DNA of 64,000 nt. Source: Rhodococcus sp040643435 (GTDB lineage: Bacteria; Actinomycetota; Actinomycetes; Mycobacteriales; Mycobacteriaceae). The stretch is taken from assembly GCF_040643435.1 (NCBI RefSeq), contig NZ_JBEYUH010000008.1:62001-126000 (forward strand), written 5' to 3'. The notes below the pieces were generated by a model, which did not search any database, was not told where the DNA came from, and was given only the letters and a program-made list of their open reading frames with translations. The translations under genes were made by a program, and so were the position numbers. Position 1 is the stretch's first letter, and each line of letters starts with the position of its first letter. This document shows, piece by piece, positions 52,456 to 61,182 of this stretch.

Positions 52456-53606
52456 CAACGGAATCCGGGGATCTCGAACGTTTACGGCGGTGGCGCCTCG
52501 CACTGGGCGAGGCTGCGGAGGACTCCACGGGTACGCTCACCTCCGCCGAGGACAGCGCGATGGATGCCGCACTCGGCGCCCTCTACGACACAGTTCCCGG
52601 CGACGGCACCGGGCCGCGCACCGCAGGTCTCGGCGGGTCCGCGCCACGGATAGCGCGCTGGCTGGGCGACATCCGGACGTACTTTCCCACCTCCGTGGTC
52701 CAGGTGATGCAGCGTGACGCGGTGGAACGGCTGGGGTTGACCCGACTGCTCCTCGAACCCGAGATGCTCGAGGCGGTCGAACCGGATGTCCACCTCGTGG
52801 GCACCCTGCTGAGCCTGAACCACGTCATGCCCGAAACCACCAGGGCCACGGCGCGAACGGTGGTCGAGAGGGTGGTCCGCGAGGTCGAGGAACGCATCGC
52901 GCAGCACACCCGTACAGCGGTCACGGGTGCGCTCGATCGCTCGTCGCGGACGACCAACCCGAAGCCGCGCGACATCGACTGGGAGCGCACGATCCGCGCG
53001 AATCTCTCCCGGTATCTGCCCGAACATCGCACGGTGGTGCCCGAGAAGCTGGTGGGCTACGGGCGTCGCTCCCAGGCGGTGAAACGCGATGTGGTGCTCG
53101 CGGTGGATCAGTCCGGCTCGATGGCGTCGAGCGTGGTGTACGCGTCGGTGTTCGCAGCAGTGCTCGCGTCGATGCGCGCGTTACGGACCTCGCTGGTCGT
53201 CTTCGATACCTCCGTGGTGGATCTGACCGACAAGCTCGCCGATCCGGTGGACGTGCTGTTCGGCACCCAACTCGGCGGTGGCACCGACATCAACCGGGCG
53301 ATCGCGTACAGCAGGTCGCTGATCACGCGCCCCGCCGATTCACTGTTCGTACTGATCTCCGATCTTTACGAGGGCGGCGTCCGCAACGAGATGCTCGCGC
53401 GGGTGCGGGAGATGCTCGCGTCCGGTGTGCAGGTCGTGGTGTTGCTCGCACTGTCCGACGACGGTGCGCCCTCCTTCGACCGGGAGAACGCGGCTGCGCT
53501 CGCCGCACTCGGAGCGCCGGCCTTCGCGTGCACGCCGGACCGCTTTCCGGAGCTGCTCGCCGTCGCGCTCGAGCGAGGTGACGTCGGACGGTGGGCGCAG
53601 TCGTGA
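52452..53606 (+). CDS. VWA-domain protein, gene 5 of cassette
   Basis: A 384-residue protein with a C-terminal von Willebrand A domain. The MIDAS metal site is AVDQSGSMASS (Asp219, Ser221, Ser223), with the threonine in LGGGTDINRAI and the aspartate in VLISDLYEGG. The N-terminal 200 residues are helical with SRYLPEHRTVVPEKLVG before the VWA. It pairs with the MoxR ATPase, as MoxR and VWA proteins usually do. The ATG overlaps the DUF5682 stop by 4 bp. Equivalent to YehP. The convergent MFS gene ends 20 bp away. Confidence 0.9.
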   Translation: MTTESGDLERLRRWRLALGEAAEDSTGTLTSAEDSAMDAALGALYDTVPGDGTGPRTAGLGGSAPRIARWLGDIRTYFPTSVVQVMQRDAVERLGLTRLLLEPEMLEAVEPDVHLVGTLLSLNHVMPETTRATARTVVERVVREVEERIAQHTRTAVTGALDRSSRTTNPKPRDIDWERTIRANLSRYLPEHRTVVPEKLVGYGRRSQAVKRDVVLAVDQSGSMASSVVYASVFAAVLASMRALRTSLVVFDTSVVDLTDKLADPVDVLFGTQLGGGTDINRAIAYSRSLITRPADSLFVLISDLYEGGVRNEMLARVREMLASGVQVVVLLALSDDGAPSFDRENAAALAALGAPAFACTPDRFPELLAVALERGDVGRWAQS

Positions 53607-53626
53607 GTGAAGGTCACGCCGCCCGG

Positions 53627-55213
53627 TCACCGGAGCGAATCCACGGCGTCGTCGCCGTCCTCGCGAGCGTACCGGGCGAGCAGTTCGGTCTCTCGGGTGT
53701 GGGAGGGGAACGCGAAGGCGACCAGTGCGGCGCCGATCAGCACGATCACGATCGCCGCCGCGTACGCACGCGAGTCGCCGTCGAGGAAGGCTGCGCGTGC
53801 GGCCGCGATGATCTGTTGTGCGTATTGGGGATATTGTTCCGCGATCCTGGCGGCGCCGGCGAACGATTTCTCCAGTGAGGCCTGAGTCTGCTCGTCGACG
53901 GATCCGGCCTGCGGGCTCGCCGCGACGGCAGCGGCGAGCGAGGCCGAATATCCGGCCGTGAGCAGCGCGCCGAGAATCGACTGCACGATCGCGCCACCGA
54001 GATCGCGCTGCAGATCGGCTGTACCGGAGGCCATCCCGGCACGTGCAACCGGCACCGAATCGGTCAGTGAATGGGAGGCCGGGGTTCCGGCCAGCCCCAC
54101 TCCCGCGCCCAGGCACATGAATCCCAGGGCGACCACCCAGTAGTGCGCGTCCTCGTCCCACAGTGTCAATGCGACGACGAGTCCCGCCACGATCGCCGTA
54201 TATCCCGACAGCAGCGTGAATCGGGAGCCACGCGACTCGACGAGCTTCGCCGATTGCGGCGCTACCAGCACCATCACGAAAGCGGCGGGGAGCGCAGCGG
54301 AGCCGGATTCGAGCGTCGAATACCCGAGCACGTTCTGCAGGTACTGCTGACTGATGTACATCGTTCCCATCAAGGTCCCGAACACGATGATGCCGGCGAC
54401 GGCGGCGACCCAGAACACACGGCGCCGGGCGACGTGCAGGTCGAACAGCGGATTATGTGCGCGCCGCTGGCGGATCACGAAGGCGATCGAGGAGGCGAGG
54501 GCGATCACCAGGGCGGACACCGCGACGGTCGCCATCCCCTCGACGGGCACGAAGTTGATGCCCAGCACGAGCGAGCCGACGAGCACCACCGAGACGATCC
54601 CGCCGAGATGATCGACCGGTTCGGTCGACTCGTTGACGTGACTCGGCACGAACACCCAGGTCAGCGCGAGTGCGAGCAGTGCCAGCGGGATCGTCATCAG
54701 GAATACCGATCCCCAGAAGAAGCCTTCCAGCAGAGCGCCGGCGACGAGCGGTCCGAGTGAGGTCAGCCCGCCTCCGATCGCCGACCACAGCGCTATCGCG
54801 CGGGTTCGCGCCGCCCCCGACCACAGCGCGGTGATCAGCGCCAGGGTCGTCGGAAAGGCGAGACCTGCGGACACGCCCCCGAGCACCCGCGCCGCGAACA
54901 ACACTTCCGTACCGGGGGCGAAACCTGCGAGCGCCGAGACGGGAACCGACAGCGCCATGCCGAACAGGAGCATCCGCTTGCGGCCGTAGCGATCGCCGAC
55001 TGCACCGAGGTAGAGCACCGAGGCCGCAAGCCCGACGGAATAGCCGACGGCGATCAGGTTCAGTTCGGTCTGCCCGGCATCGAACGCCTTTCCGATCTCG
55101 GGTAACGCCACGTTCGCGACTGCCAGGTTCAGGTTCGCCACTGCGGCGACGAGGATCAGGGAAGCCAGCACCAGCGGCGCCCGACGAGGGCGGACCTCTT
55201 CTGCTGTGGTCAC
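53627..55213 (-). CDS. MFS drug transporter (EmrB/QacA, DHA2-like)
   Basis: A 528-residue efflux pump with fourteen predicted helices. The N-terminal helix contains ANLNLAVANVALPEIGKAF. YLGAVGDRYGRKRMLL is the MFS motif A loop, and SAIGGGLTSLGPLVAGAL is the drug:H+ antiporter motif C. The C-terminus is charged. GTG at 55213 (VTTAEEVRPRR) is preferred; an in-frame GTG at 55228 overlaps a palindrome. No regulator gene is adjacent. Substrate unknown. Confidence 0.88.
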   Translation of the reverse strand: MTTAEEVRPRRAPLVLASLILVAAVANLNLAVANVALPEIGKAFDAGQTELNLIAVGYSVGLAASVLYLGAVGDRYGRKRMLLFGMALSVPVSALAGFAPGTEVLFAARVLGGVSAGLAFPTTLALITALWSGAARTRAIALWSAIGGGLTSLGPLVAGALLEGFFWGSVFLMTIPLALLALALTWVFVPSHVNESTEPVDHLGGIVSVVLVGSLVLGINFVPVEGMATVAVSALVIALASSIAFVIRQRRAHNPLFDLHVARRRVFWVAAVAGIIVFGTLMGTMYISQQYLQNVLGYSTLESGSAALPAAFVMVLVAPQSAKLVESRGSRFTLLSGYTAIVAGLVVALTLWDEDAHYWVVALGFMCLGAGVGLAGTPASHSLTDSVPVARAGMASGTADLQRDLGGAIVQSILGALLTAGYSASLAAAVAASPQAGSVDEQTQASLEKSFAGAARIAEQYPQYAQQIIAAARAAFLDGDSRAYAAAIVIVLIGAALVAFAFPSHTRETELLARYAREDGDDAVDSLR

Positions 55214-55226
55214 GACACCATCGTGC

Positions 55227-55241
55227 ACCTGCTACGCAGGT
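55227..55241. promoter_or_regulatory. Inverted repeat ACCTGC-TAC-GCAGGT upstream of MFS pump
   Basis: A perfect 15-bp interrupted palindrome 13 bp upstream of the preferred start of the MFS gene. Placement suggests a repressor site. The repressor gene is not in this window. Confidence 0.5.
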
Positions 55242-55301
55242 CCTGCGGGGCTTCGGAGCGGATTCCACGCGACCGCGTGCGGTGGCGTCGTCGACCCGGC
55301 T

Positions 55302-56048
55302 TCAGCGTCGGAACAGCTTGTTACCGAGCCAGACGATCGGGTCGTAGCGGCGTCCGGCGACGCGCTCCTTCATCGGGATCAACGCGTTGTCTGTGATGTG
55401 GATGTTCTCGGGGCATACCTCGCTGCAGCACTTCGTGATGTTGCACATGCCGAGGCCGTGCTCGTCCTGCGCGGCGTCGCGGCGATCGGCCGCATCGAGC
55501 GGATGCATCTCGAGTTCTGCGATGCGCATCAGATAGCGGGGGCCGGCGAACGCCGTCTTGTTCTCCTCGTGGTCGCGCACCACATGGCAGACGTTCTGAC
55601 ACAGGAAGCACTCGATGCACTTGCGGAATTCCTGGGAGCGCTGCACGTCGGACTGCTGCATCCGGTACTCCCCCGGCGCGAGGTCCGGAGGCGGCGCGAA
55701 CGCGGGGATCTCGCGGGCCTTCAGGTAGTTGAACGAGACGTCGGTGACGAGGTCGCGGATGATCGGGAAGGTTCGCATCGGTGTCACCGTCACCGTCGCG
55801 TCGGGCTCGAACAGCGACATGCGGGTCATGCAGGTCAGACGTGGGCGACCGTCGACCTCGGCCGAACAGGATCCGCACTTGCCCGCCTTGCAGTTCCACC
55901 GGACCGCGAGATCCGGTGCCTGTGTCGCCTGCAGGCGGTGCAGGATGTCGAGGACGACCTCCCCCTCGTTGACCTCGACGGTGTAGTCGCGTAGCTCCCC
56001 TCCCTCGGCATCGCCCCGCCAGATCCTGAACGCCGCCTGGTATCCCAC
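55302..56048 (-). CDS. Succinate dehydrogenase/fumarate reductase iron-sulfur subunit
   Basis: A 248-residue subunit transferring electrons from FAD to the membrane anchor. The [2Fe-2S] ligands are in WNCKAGKCGSCSAEVDG and LTCMTRM; [4Fe-4S] and [3Fe-4S] ligands in CIECFLCQNVCHVV and CNITKCCSEVCPE. It follows the flavoprotein gene by one base. The three-gene order with a single large membrane subunit matches Sdh1 (Rv0247c-Rv0249c) of mycobacteria. Confidence 0.93.
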   Translation of the reverse strand: MGYQAAFRIWRGDAEGGELRDYTVEVNEGEVVLDILHRLQATQAPDLAVRWNCKAGKCGSCSAEVDGRPRLTCMTRMSLFEPDATVTVTPMRTFPIIRDLVTDVSFNYLKAREIPAFAPPPDLAPGEYRMQQSDVQRSQEFRKCIECFLCQNVCHVVRDHEENKTAFAGPRYLMRIAELEMHPLDAADRRDAAQDEHGLGMCNITKCCSEVCPENIHITDNALIPMKERVAGRRYDPIVWLGNKLFRR

Positions 56049-56049
56049 C

Positions 56050-57966
56050 TCAACCCCTCCGTCCGGGATGGTCTGCGAGTTCTTCGTCGGTGTAGTACTT
56101 GCCGAGCTCGTCGATGTCGAACAGTTCCAGCAGGTCGGGGCGCATCGGCTCCTGCCGCTCGGCAGTCACCGTGACGTCCGGAACGAAGGGGTCGCCGCCG
56201 TCGAGGCGACACGTGAGCAGGGTGCGACGCCACTCGGGATCCATCGACGGGTAATCGTCTCGGGTGTGCCCTCCACGGCTTTCGTTGCGCTGCAGGGCTG
56301 CCCGTGCGACGCACTCGCACACCAGCAGCATGTTCCGCAGGTCCAGTGCGAGATGCCAACCCGGGTTGAACTGCCGGTGCCCTTCCACCGCGACGTTCCG
56401 TATCCGGGTTCGCAGCGCGTCCAGTTCGGCGAGTGCGCGTTCGACCTCTTCGGCACGACGGATGATGCCGACAAGATCCTGCATGACCTGTTGCAGATCG
56501 GTGTGCAAGGTGTACGGATTCTCGGCGTGCTCGGGGTCGGCCGGATCGAAGGGAGCGAGCGCGGAACGTGCGGCGGCGTCGATGTCCTCGGCGGCGATAG
56601 CCGGTCGCGTGGTGAGGCCCTGGATGTAGTCGGCTGCGCCGAGCCCCGCGCGCCGGCCGAAGACCAGCAGGTCCGACAGTGAGTTGCCGCCGAGTCGGTT
56701 GGATCCGTGCATACCGCCGGAGCACTCTCCGGCTGCGAAAAGCCCCGGCACCGAGGCGGCACCTGTGTCGGGGTCGACTTCGATACCCCCCATCACGTAA
56801 TGACAGGTCGGTCCGACCTCCATGGCTTCGGCGGTGATGTCGACGTCGGCGAGTTCTTTGAACTGGTGATGCATCGACGGCAGACGGCGCATGATCTCGG
56901 TGGCCGGCATGCGCGACGCGATGTCGAGGAACACTCCGCCGTGCGGAGTGCCCCGGCCTTCCTTGACTTCCGAGTTGATGGCGCGGGCGACCTCGTCGCG
57001 CGGAAGCAGATCCGGAGTCCGGCGATTGTTCTCCTGGTCTTCGTACCAGCGGTCGGCCTCGTCCTCGGTCTCGGCGTACTGGCCTTTGAACACCGGGGGG
57101 ATGTAGGAGAACATGAACCGCTCGCCCTCGGAGTTCTTCAGCACTCCGCCGTCGCCGCGCACGCCTTCGGTGACAAGGATGCCCTTCACACTGGGTGGCC
57201 AGATCATCCCGGTCGGGTGGAACTGGACGAATTCCATGTTGATCAGGGCGGCACCGGCGCGCAGCGCGAGGGCGTGGCCGTCGCCGGTGTACTCCCACGA
57301 GTTCGAGGTCACCTTCCACGACTTGCCGATACCGCCGGTCGCGATGACGACCGCCGGCGCCTCGAACAGCACGAACCGTCCGGTTTCGCGCCAGTACCCG
57401 AATGCCCCGGCGATGCGCCCTTCAGCGTCTTTCAGCAGCTCGGTGATCGTGCATTCGGCGAAGACGCGGACCCGCGCCTCGTAGTCTCCGTGTTCGGCGT
57501 AGTCCTCCTGCTGCAGCGAGACGATCTTCTGCTGCATCGTGCGGATCAGCTCGAGGCCGGTGCGATCGCCGACATGGGCGAGTCGCGGGTAGGTGTGACC
57601 ACCGAAATTGCGCTGGCTGATCCGTCCGTCGGGGGTGCGGTCGAACAGTGCTCCGTAGGTTTCCAGTTCCCACACCCGGTCCGGGGCTTCACGCGCGTGC
57701 AGTTCGGCCATCCGCCAGTTGTTGAGGAACTTGCCGCCGCGCATCGTGTCCTGGAAGTGCACCTGCCAGGAGTCGCGCGGATTCGCGTTGCCCATCGCGG
57801 CGGCGCACCCTCCTTCCGCCATCACGGTGTGAGCCTTGCCGAACAGCGATTTGCACACCACGGCGACGGAGAATCCCCGTTGCCGCGCCTCGATGACCGC
57901 GCGGAGCCCGGCGCCCCCCGCCCCGATCACGACGACGTCGACCTGATGCCGTTCGACATCCACCAT
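56050..57966 (-). CDS. Succinate dehydrogenase/fumarate reductase flavoprotein subunit (Sdh1-like)
   Basis: A 638-residue FAD subunit. The nucleotide fold is VVVIGAGGAGLRAVIEA; MAEGGCAAAMGNANPRDSW precedes substrate-binding residues; QFHPTGMIWPP, and GMHGSNRLGGNSLSDLLVF with the catalytic arginine region follow. The N-terminal ...RGGKFLNNWRMAEL stretch is typical of the Sdh1/FrdA-like class. ATG at 57966 starts VDVERHQVDVVVIG. Located between the iron-sulfur and membrane subunit genes. Confidence 0.93.
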   Translation of the reverse strand: MVDVERHQVDVVVIGAGGAGLRAVIEARQRGFSVAVVCKSLFGKAHTVMAEGGCAAAMGNANPRDSWQVHFQDTMRGGKFLNNWRMAELHAREAPDRVWELETYGALFDRTPDGRISQRNFGGHTYPRLAHVGDRTGLELIRTMQQKIVSLQQEDYAEHGDYEARVRVFAECTITELLKDAEGRIAGAFGYWRETGRFVLFEAPAVVIATGGIGKSWKVTSNSWEYTGDGHALALRAGAALINMEFVQFHPTGMIWPPSVKGILVTEGVRGDGGVLKNSEGERFMFSYIPPVFKGQYAETEDEADRWYEDQENNRRTPDLLPRDEVARAINSEVKEGRGTPHGGVFLDIASRMPATEIMRRLPSMHHQFKELADVDITAEAMEVGPTCHYVMGGIEVDPDTGAASVPGLFAAGECSGGMHGSNRLGGNSLSDLLVFGRRAGLGAADYIQGLTTRPAIAAEDIDAAARSALAPFDPADPEHAENPYTLHTDLQQVMQDLVGIIRRAEEVERALAELDALRTRIRNVAVEGHRQFNPGWHLALDLRNMLLVCECVARAALQRNESRGGHTRDDYPSMDPEWRRTLLTCRLDGGDPFVPDVTVTAERQEPMRPDLLELFDIDELGKYYTDEELADHPGRRG

Positions 57967-58057
57967 CAGTGCTTCCCCCTCCTCCGGTGCCCTGCTCTGC
58001 CGGTGCTCCTGCTCGTCCGATCTCCCCGTATCCGGGTCTCGCGCTACGGATCGTCCG

Positions 58058-58897
58058 TCAGCCGATGAACCGCAGATCCGAGATGGTGTCGCTCGCCACG
58101 AGCATGATGTAGAAGTCCGTGAGGATCAGGGTGCCCAGCGTGATCCAGGCGAACTGCATGTGCCTGGTGTTGAGCCGCGAGACGAAGGTCCAGATCCTGT
58201 ACCGCACGGGATGTTTCGAGAAGTGCTTGAGTCTGCCACCGGTCACGTGCCGGCAGGAGTGGCACGACAGCGTGTACCCCCAGAGCAGGATCACATTGAT
58301 CAGCAGGATCACGTTGCCGAGCCCGATGCCGAATCCGCCCGGACTGCGGAAGGACAGGATCACGTCGTAGGTGTTGATCAGCGACACCACGAAACCGGCA
58401 TAGAAGAAGTAACGGTGCGAGTTCTGCAGGATCAGCGGCAGCCTCGTCTCACCGCTGTAACGCGCGTGGGGTTCGGCAACCGCGCACGCCGGTGGGGACA
58501 ACCAGAACGAACGGTAATAGGCCTTGCGGTAGTAGTAGCAGGTCAGCCGGAATCCGAGAAGGAACGGCAACGACAGGAACGCGAGCGGAATCCACATGGG
58601 GAGTTCGCCGACCCACGTTCCGAAGTGACGGGCACCCTCCACGCAGGATGCGCTCACACACGGGGAGTAGAACGGCGTCAGATAGTGGTAGTCCTCGACG
58701 TAGTAGGCGCTACGTACGAACGAGCGGATCGTCGCGTAGACCACGAACACGCCGAGACCGACGACGGTGAGTGCAGGTGTCTGCCACCAGCGGTCGGTCC
58801 GGAGTGTTCGTACCGTGATTTGCGCGCGTCTGCCGGAGGGGACACCGGCGGCGGCCGGCTCGCTGCGTGCCGCCGACGTCGACTCTGAGGTACTCAC
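58058..58897 (-). CDS. Membrane anchor subunit of Sdh1-like complex
   Basis: A 279-residue membrane protein with about five helices (LTVVGLGVFVVYATIRSF; WIPLAFLSLPFLLGFRLT; NVILLINVILLWGYTL; FAWITLGTLILTDFYIML). It ends near DTISDLRFIG. The His residues in YFFYAGFVV-adjacent NSHRYFFYAG and CHSCRHVTGG are possible heme ligands. It is the counterpart of Rv0248c and would pass electrons to menaquinone. Ninety bases separate it from the flavoprotein gene; it overlaps the upstream 95-residue gene by 4 bp. Confidence 0.88.
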   Translation of the reverse strand: MSTSESTSAARSEPAAAGVPSGRRAQITVRTLRTDRWWQTPALTVVGLGVFVVYATIRSFVRSAYYVEDYHYLTPFYSPCVSASCVEGARHFGTWVGELPMWIPLAFLSLPFLLGFRLTCYYYRKAYYRSFWLSPPACAVAEPHARYSGETRLPLILQNSHRYFFYAGFVVSLINTYDVILSFRSPGGFGIGLGNVILLINVILLWGYTLSCHSCRHVTGGRLKHFSKHPVRYRIWTFVSRLNTRHMQFAWITLGTLILTDFYIMLVASDTISDLRFIG

Positions 58898-59181
58898 CGC
58901 GATCCGTGCAGCCCGCCGAGACCCTCGTCGTCCGTATCCGTTCCACGGAACAACGAGTCGTCGTACGGCGTGTCGGGCACCGGGATGCGCTCACCGGATG
59001 TGTCGACGATCTCGCGCGGCGGTCGTTCGACGAAGTCGTGTATGTCGATATCGAGGCGTTCGAGGTCGTTGGACAGCCTCCGGACGGCGGTCGCGTCTCC
59101 GTAACGCGACCGTAGCGATCCGACGCACTGGCGCAGCTGCGCGACGGTGCGGTGAAGTTCCTGCAATTCGCTGGTGGACAT
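58894..59181 (-). CDS. Conserved hypothetical protein leading the sdh operon (Rv0250c-like, 95 aa)
   Basis: A 95-residue soluble protein with an N-terminal coiled-coil-like helix (TSELQELHRTVAQLRQCV) and an acidic, Asp-rich second half (DTPYDDSLFRGTDTDDEG). GGAGG five bases before ATG 59181 makes the start firm; the longer frame to 59226 is not needed. Same position as Rv0250c upstream of sdh1 in mycobacteria. The role is unknown, possibly assembly or regulation. Confidence 0.78.
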   Translation of the reverse strand: MSTSELQELHRTVAQLRQCVGSLRSRYGDATAVRRLSNDLERLDIDIHDFVERPPREIVDTSGERIPVPDTPYDDSLFRGTDTDDEGLGGLHGSR

Positions 59182-59257
59182 CCGTACCTCCGGGCCGAGC
59201 GGTCGGCATGTCGCATGGGCCGACACGATGGGACAGGCCAGTTGCGTGTGTCACCCA

Positions 59258-59971
59258 TCACAGTACAACCGAAACACCACCCGCATGCCGTTTCGTCCGG
59301 AGTGGCACCTGCAGCCACTCGGGGGCACGGGCGGCGAAATCCTCGGCATCGAGGGCACCACTTCCGGCCGGGATCCTGCCCAGCACAGGGACTCCTGTGA
59401 CTTCCGGGAGGTCGTCCAAGTTGCACCGCTCCGCGACACCCGGTGCAGCAGGCCACGATCCGATGATCACTCCGGGGCAGGCGACTTCTGCCGAGCGGAG
59501 CGCGGCCACGGTGAGCGCGGTGTGGTTGAGCGTGCCCAAACCTGCGGCTGCGACGATCAGCGCGGGGGCACCGAGCGCGGCGGCGACATCGACGAGGGTG
59601 AATCCGCCGGCACCGAGCCGGACGAGCAGACCGCCCGCACCTTCGATCAGGGTGAGGTCGTATTCACCGTCCGCGCGCCGGACGGCGCCGACGACCTCGT
59701 CGAGGTCGAGCGGCCTCCGACCACTGCGGCGTGCGGCGGTGTCGGGGGCGAGCGGTTCCGGATACCGGGCCAGTTCGACGAGGCGGACGCAGTCCCCGGC
59801 GAGCCGGCGGATCTCCTGCAGGTCGCCCGGTTCGCTGTCGGCCACGCCGGTCTGGACTGGTTTGCAGACCACCACCCGCAGCCCCGCTGCCACGGCGTTC
59901 ACGGCCAGCGCGGCCGTCGCGACGGTCTTCCCGACATCGGTCGACGTGCCGGTGACGACGAGCACGCTCAT
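59258..59971 (-). CDS. bioD: Dethiobiotin synthetase
   Basis: BioD (237 residues) closes the ureido ring of DAPA with CO2 and ATP. The P-loop is VTGTSTDVGKTVAT, followed by VVCKPVQTGV and the EGAGGLLVRLG motif. ATG at 59969-59971 overlaps the bioF stop; the upstream extension is in the bioF shadow. Last gene of bioA-bioF-bioD; ends 76 bp from the 95-residue gene of the sdh operon. Confidence 0.95.
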   Translation of the reverse strand: MSVLVVTGTSTDVGKTVATAALAVNAVAAGLRVVVCKPVQTGVADSEPGDLQEIRRLAGDCVRLVELARYPEPLAPDTAARRSGRRPLDLDEVVGAVRRADGEYDLTLIEGAGGLLVRLGAGGFTLVDVAAALGAPALIVAAAGLGTLNHTALTVAALRSAEVACPGVIIGSWPAAPGVAERCNLDDLPEVTGVPVLGRIPAGSGALDAEDFAARAPEWLQVPLRTKRHAGGVSVVL

Positions 59972-61107
59972 GTTCGCGCCACCGTCAGGACATCGGTGAG
60001 CACCTCGTCGACGAGAGTGCGTTCGGCGTCGGTCAGGCCGGCTCGCGCGGTCAGACGCAACCGTGAAGTGCCGGCCGGTACCGAGGGTGGCCGGAAGCAT
60101 CCGACGTGCACGCCGCGTTCGCGGCACTGCCGGGCGGCTTCGACGGCGACGTGCGGGTCGCCGAGGACTACCGAGACCACGGCGGACGGTGGGGCGTCGA
60201 CGCCCGTGACGTCGGCCAGGTGCGCGGCCTGTTCGAGCACGGCGGCTGCACGGCCGGGCTCGGCACGTAGGACCTTCAGTGCACCGCGCGCCGCCCCGAC
60301 CGAAGCGGGCGCGAGGCCGGTGTCGAAGATGAACGTACGGGCGGTGTCCACGAGATGTTCACGCACACGCCGGTCGGCCAGGACTATTCCGCCTTGGGCT
60401 GCAAGAGATTTCGACAATGTGGCGGTGAGGACCACATCGGCTTCACCGGCGAGGCCCACTTCGTGGACAAGTCCACGCCCCCCTGCGCCGCGGACTCCCA
60501 CGCCGTGGGCCTCGTCGACGAGCAGGATCGCGCCGTGCATCCGGCAGACGCGATGCAGTTCGCGTAATGGGGCAAGGTCTCCGTCGGTACTGAACACCGA
60601 GTCGGTGAGCACGAGCGCCCGATCCTCGGTGCGTGTCGCCAGGGAATGCGCCACCGCTTCGACGTCGTTGTGCGGGGTCACCACGATTCTCGCCCGGGAC
60701 AGCCTGCACGCATCGACGAGGGAAGCATGACCGCCGGCGTCGGAGACGATCAGCGTGCCCTCGCCGGTCAGCGCGGTGACGGCACCGAGATTCGCGGCGT
60801 ATCCACTCGAGAACACCAGACCGCTGTCGGCTCCGACGAAGTCGGCCAGTTCACGCTCGAGAAGTTCGTGTTCGGCAGTGGTGCCCGTGACCAGTCGCGA
60901 TCCGGTGGCACCGGCTCCCCAGCGGCGCAGGGCCGCGGTCGCCCCTGCAAGAACCTCGGGATGCCGGCCGAGACCGAGATAGTCGTTGGACGCAAGATCG
61001 ACGACGGAGGAACCGGCGGTCCGCACGACGGGCTCCCGGTGCAGTCCCGCTGCGCGCCGGGTCCGTGCGGTGTCGTCGAGCCACTCCAGTACGGGATGTG
61101 CACTCAT
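59968..61107 (-). CDS. bioF: 8-amino-7-oxononanoate synthase
   Basis: BioF (379 residues), a PLP enzyme, condenses pimeloyl thioester with alanine. Motifs: NDYLGLGRHPEV, GATGSRLVTGTTAEHELLE, LLVDEAHGVGVRG, and the lysine in TATLSKSLAAQGG. The ATG at 61105-61107 lies 14 bp downstream of a perfect BioQ-type palindrome (61121-61139), so bioF-bioD are under direct BioQ-type control. Overlaps bioD by 4 bp. Confidence 0.95.
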   Translation of the reverse strand: MSAHPVLEWLDDTARTRRAAGLHREPVVRTAGSSVVDLASNDYLGLGRHPEVLAGATAALRRWGAGATGSRLVTGTTAEHELLERELADFVGADSGLVFSSGYAANLGAVTALTGEGTLIVSDAGGHASLVDACRLSRARIVVTPHNDVEAVAHSLATRTEDRALVLTDSVFSTDGDLAPLRELHRVCRMHGAILLVDEAHGVGVRGAGGRGLVHEVGLAGEADVVLTATLSKSLAAQGGIVLADRRVREHLVDTARTFIFDTGLAPASVGAARGALKVLRAEPGRAAAVLEQAAHLADVTGVDAPPSAVVSVVLGDPHVAVEAARQCRERGVHVGCFRPPSVPAGTSRLRLTARAGLTDAERTLVDEVLTDVLTVART

Positions 61108-61120
61108 GAGCGGTCACCAT

Positions 61121-61139
61121 ACTTGAACGGTGTTCAAGT
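61121..61139. promoter_or_regulatory. BioQ-type box upstream of bioF
   Basis: ACTTGAAC-GGT-GTTCAAGT is a perfect 19-bp palindrome containing the TGAAC-N3-GTTCA core (61124-61136), in the 75-bp gap between bioA and bioF. It marks an internal promoter for bioF-bioD, matching the two boxes before bioB. Confidence 0.85.
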
Positions 61140-61182
61140 CGCTAACGCAGTTCTGTGCGCGGTCTACCGAAGCCGTCCGCCC

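Noticed and set aside
46435..53606. Calling the SWIM-MoxR-VWA cassette a proven antiphage system
   Set aside because: No toxin, nuclease or known defence effector is present and the flanks are housekeeping (bio) and an MFS pump; defence remains only one possibility.
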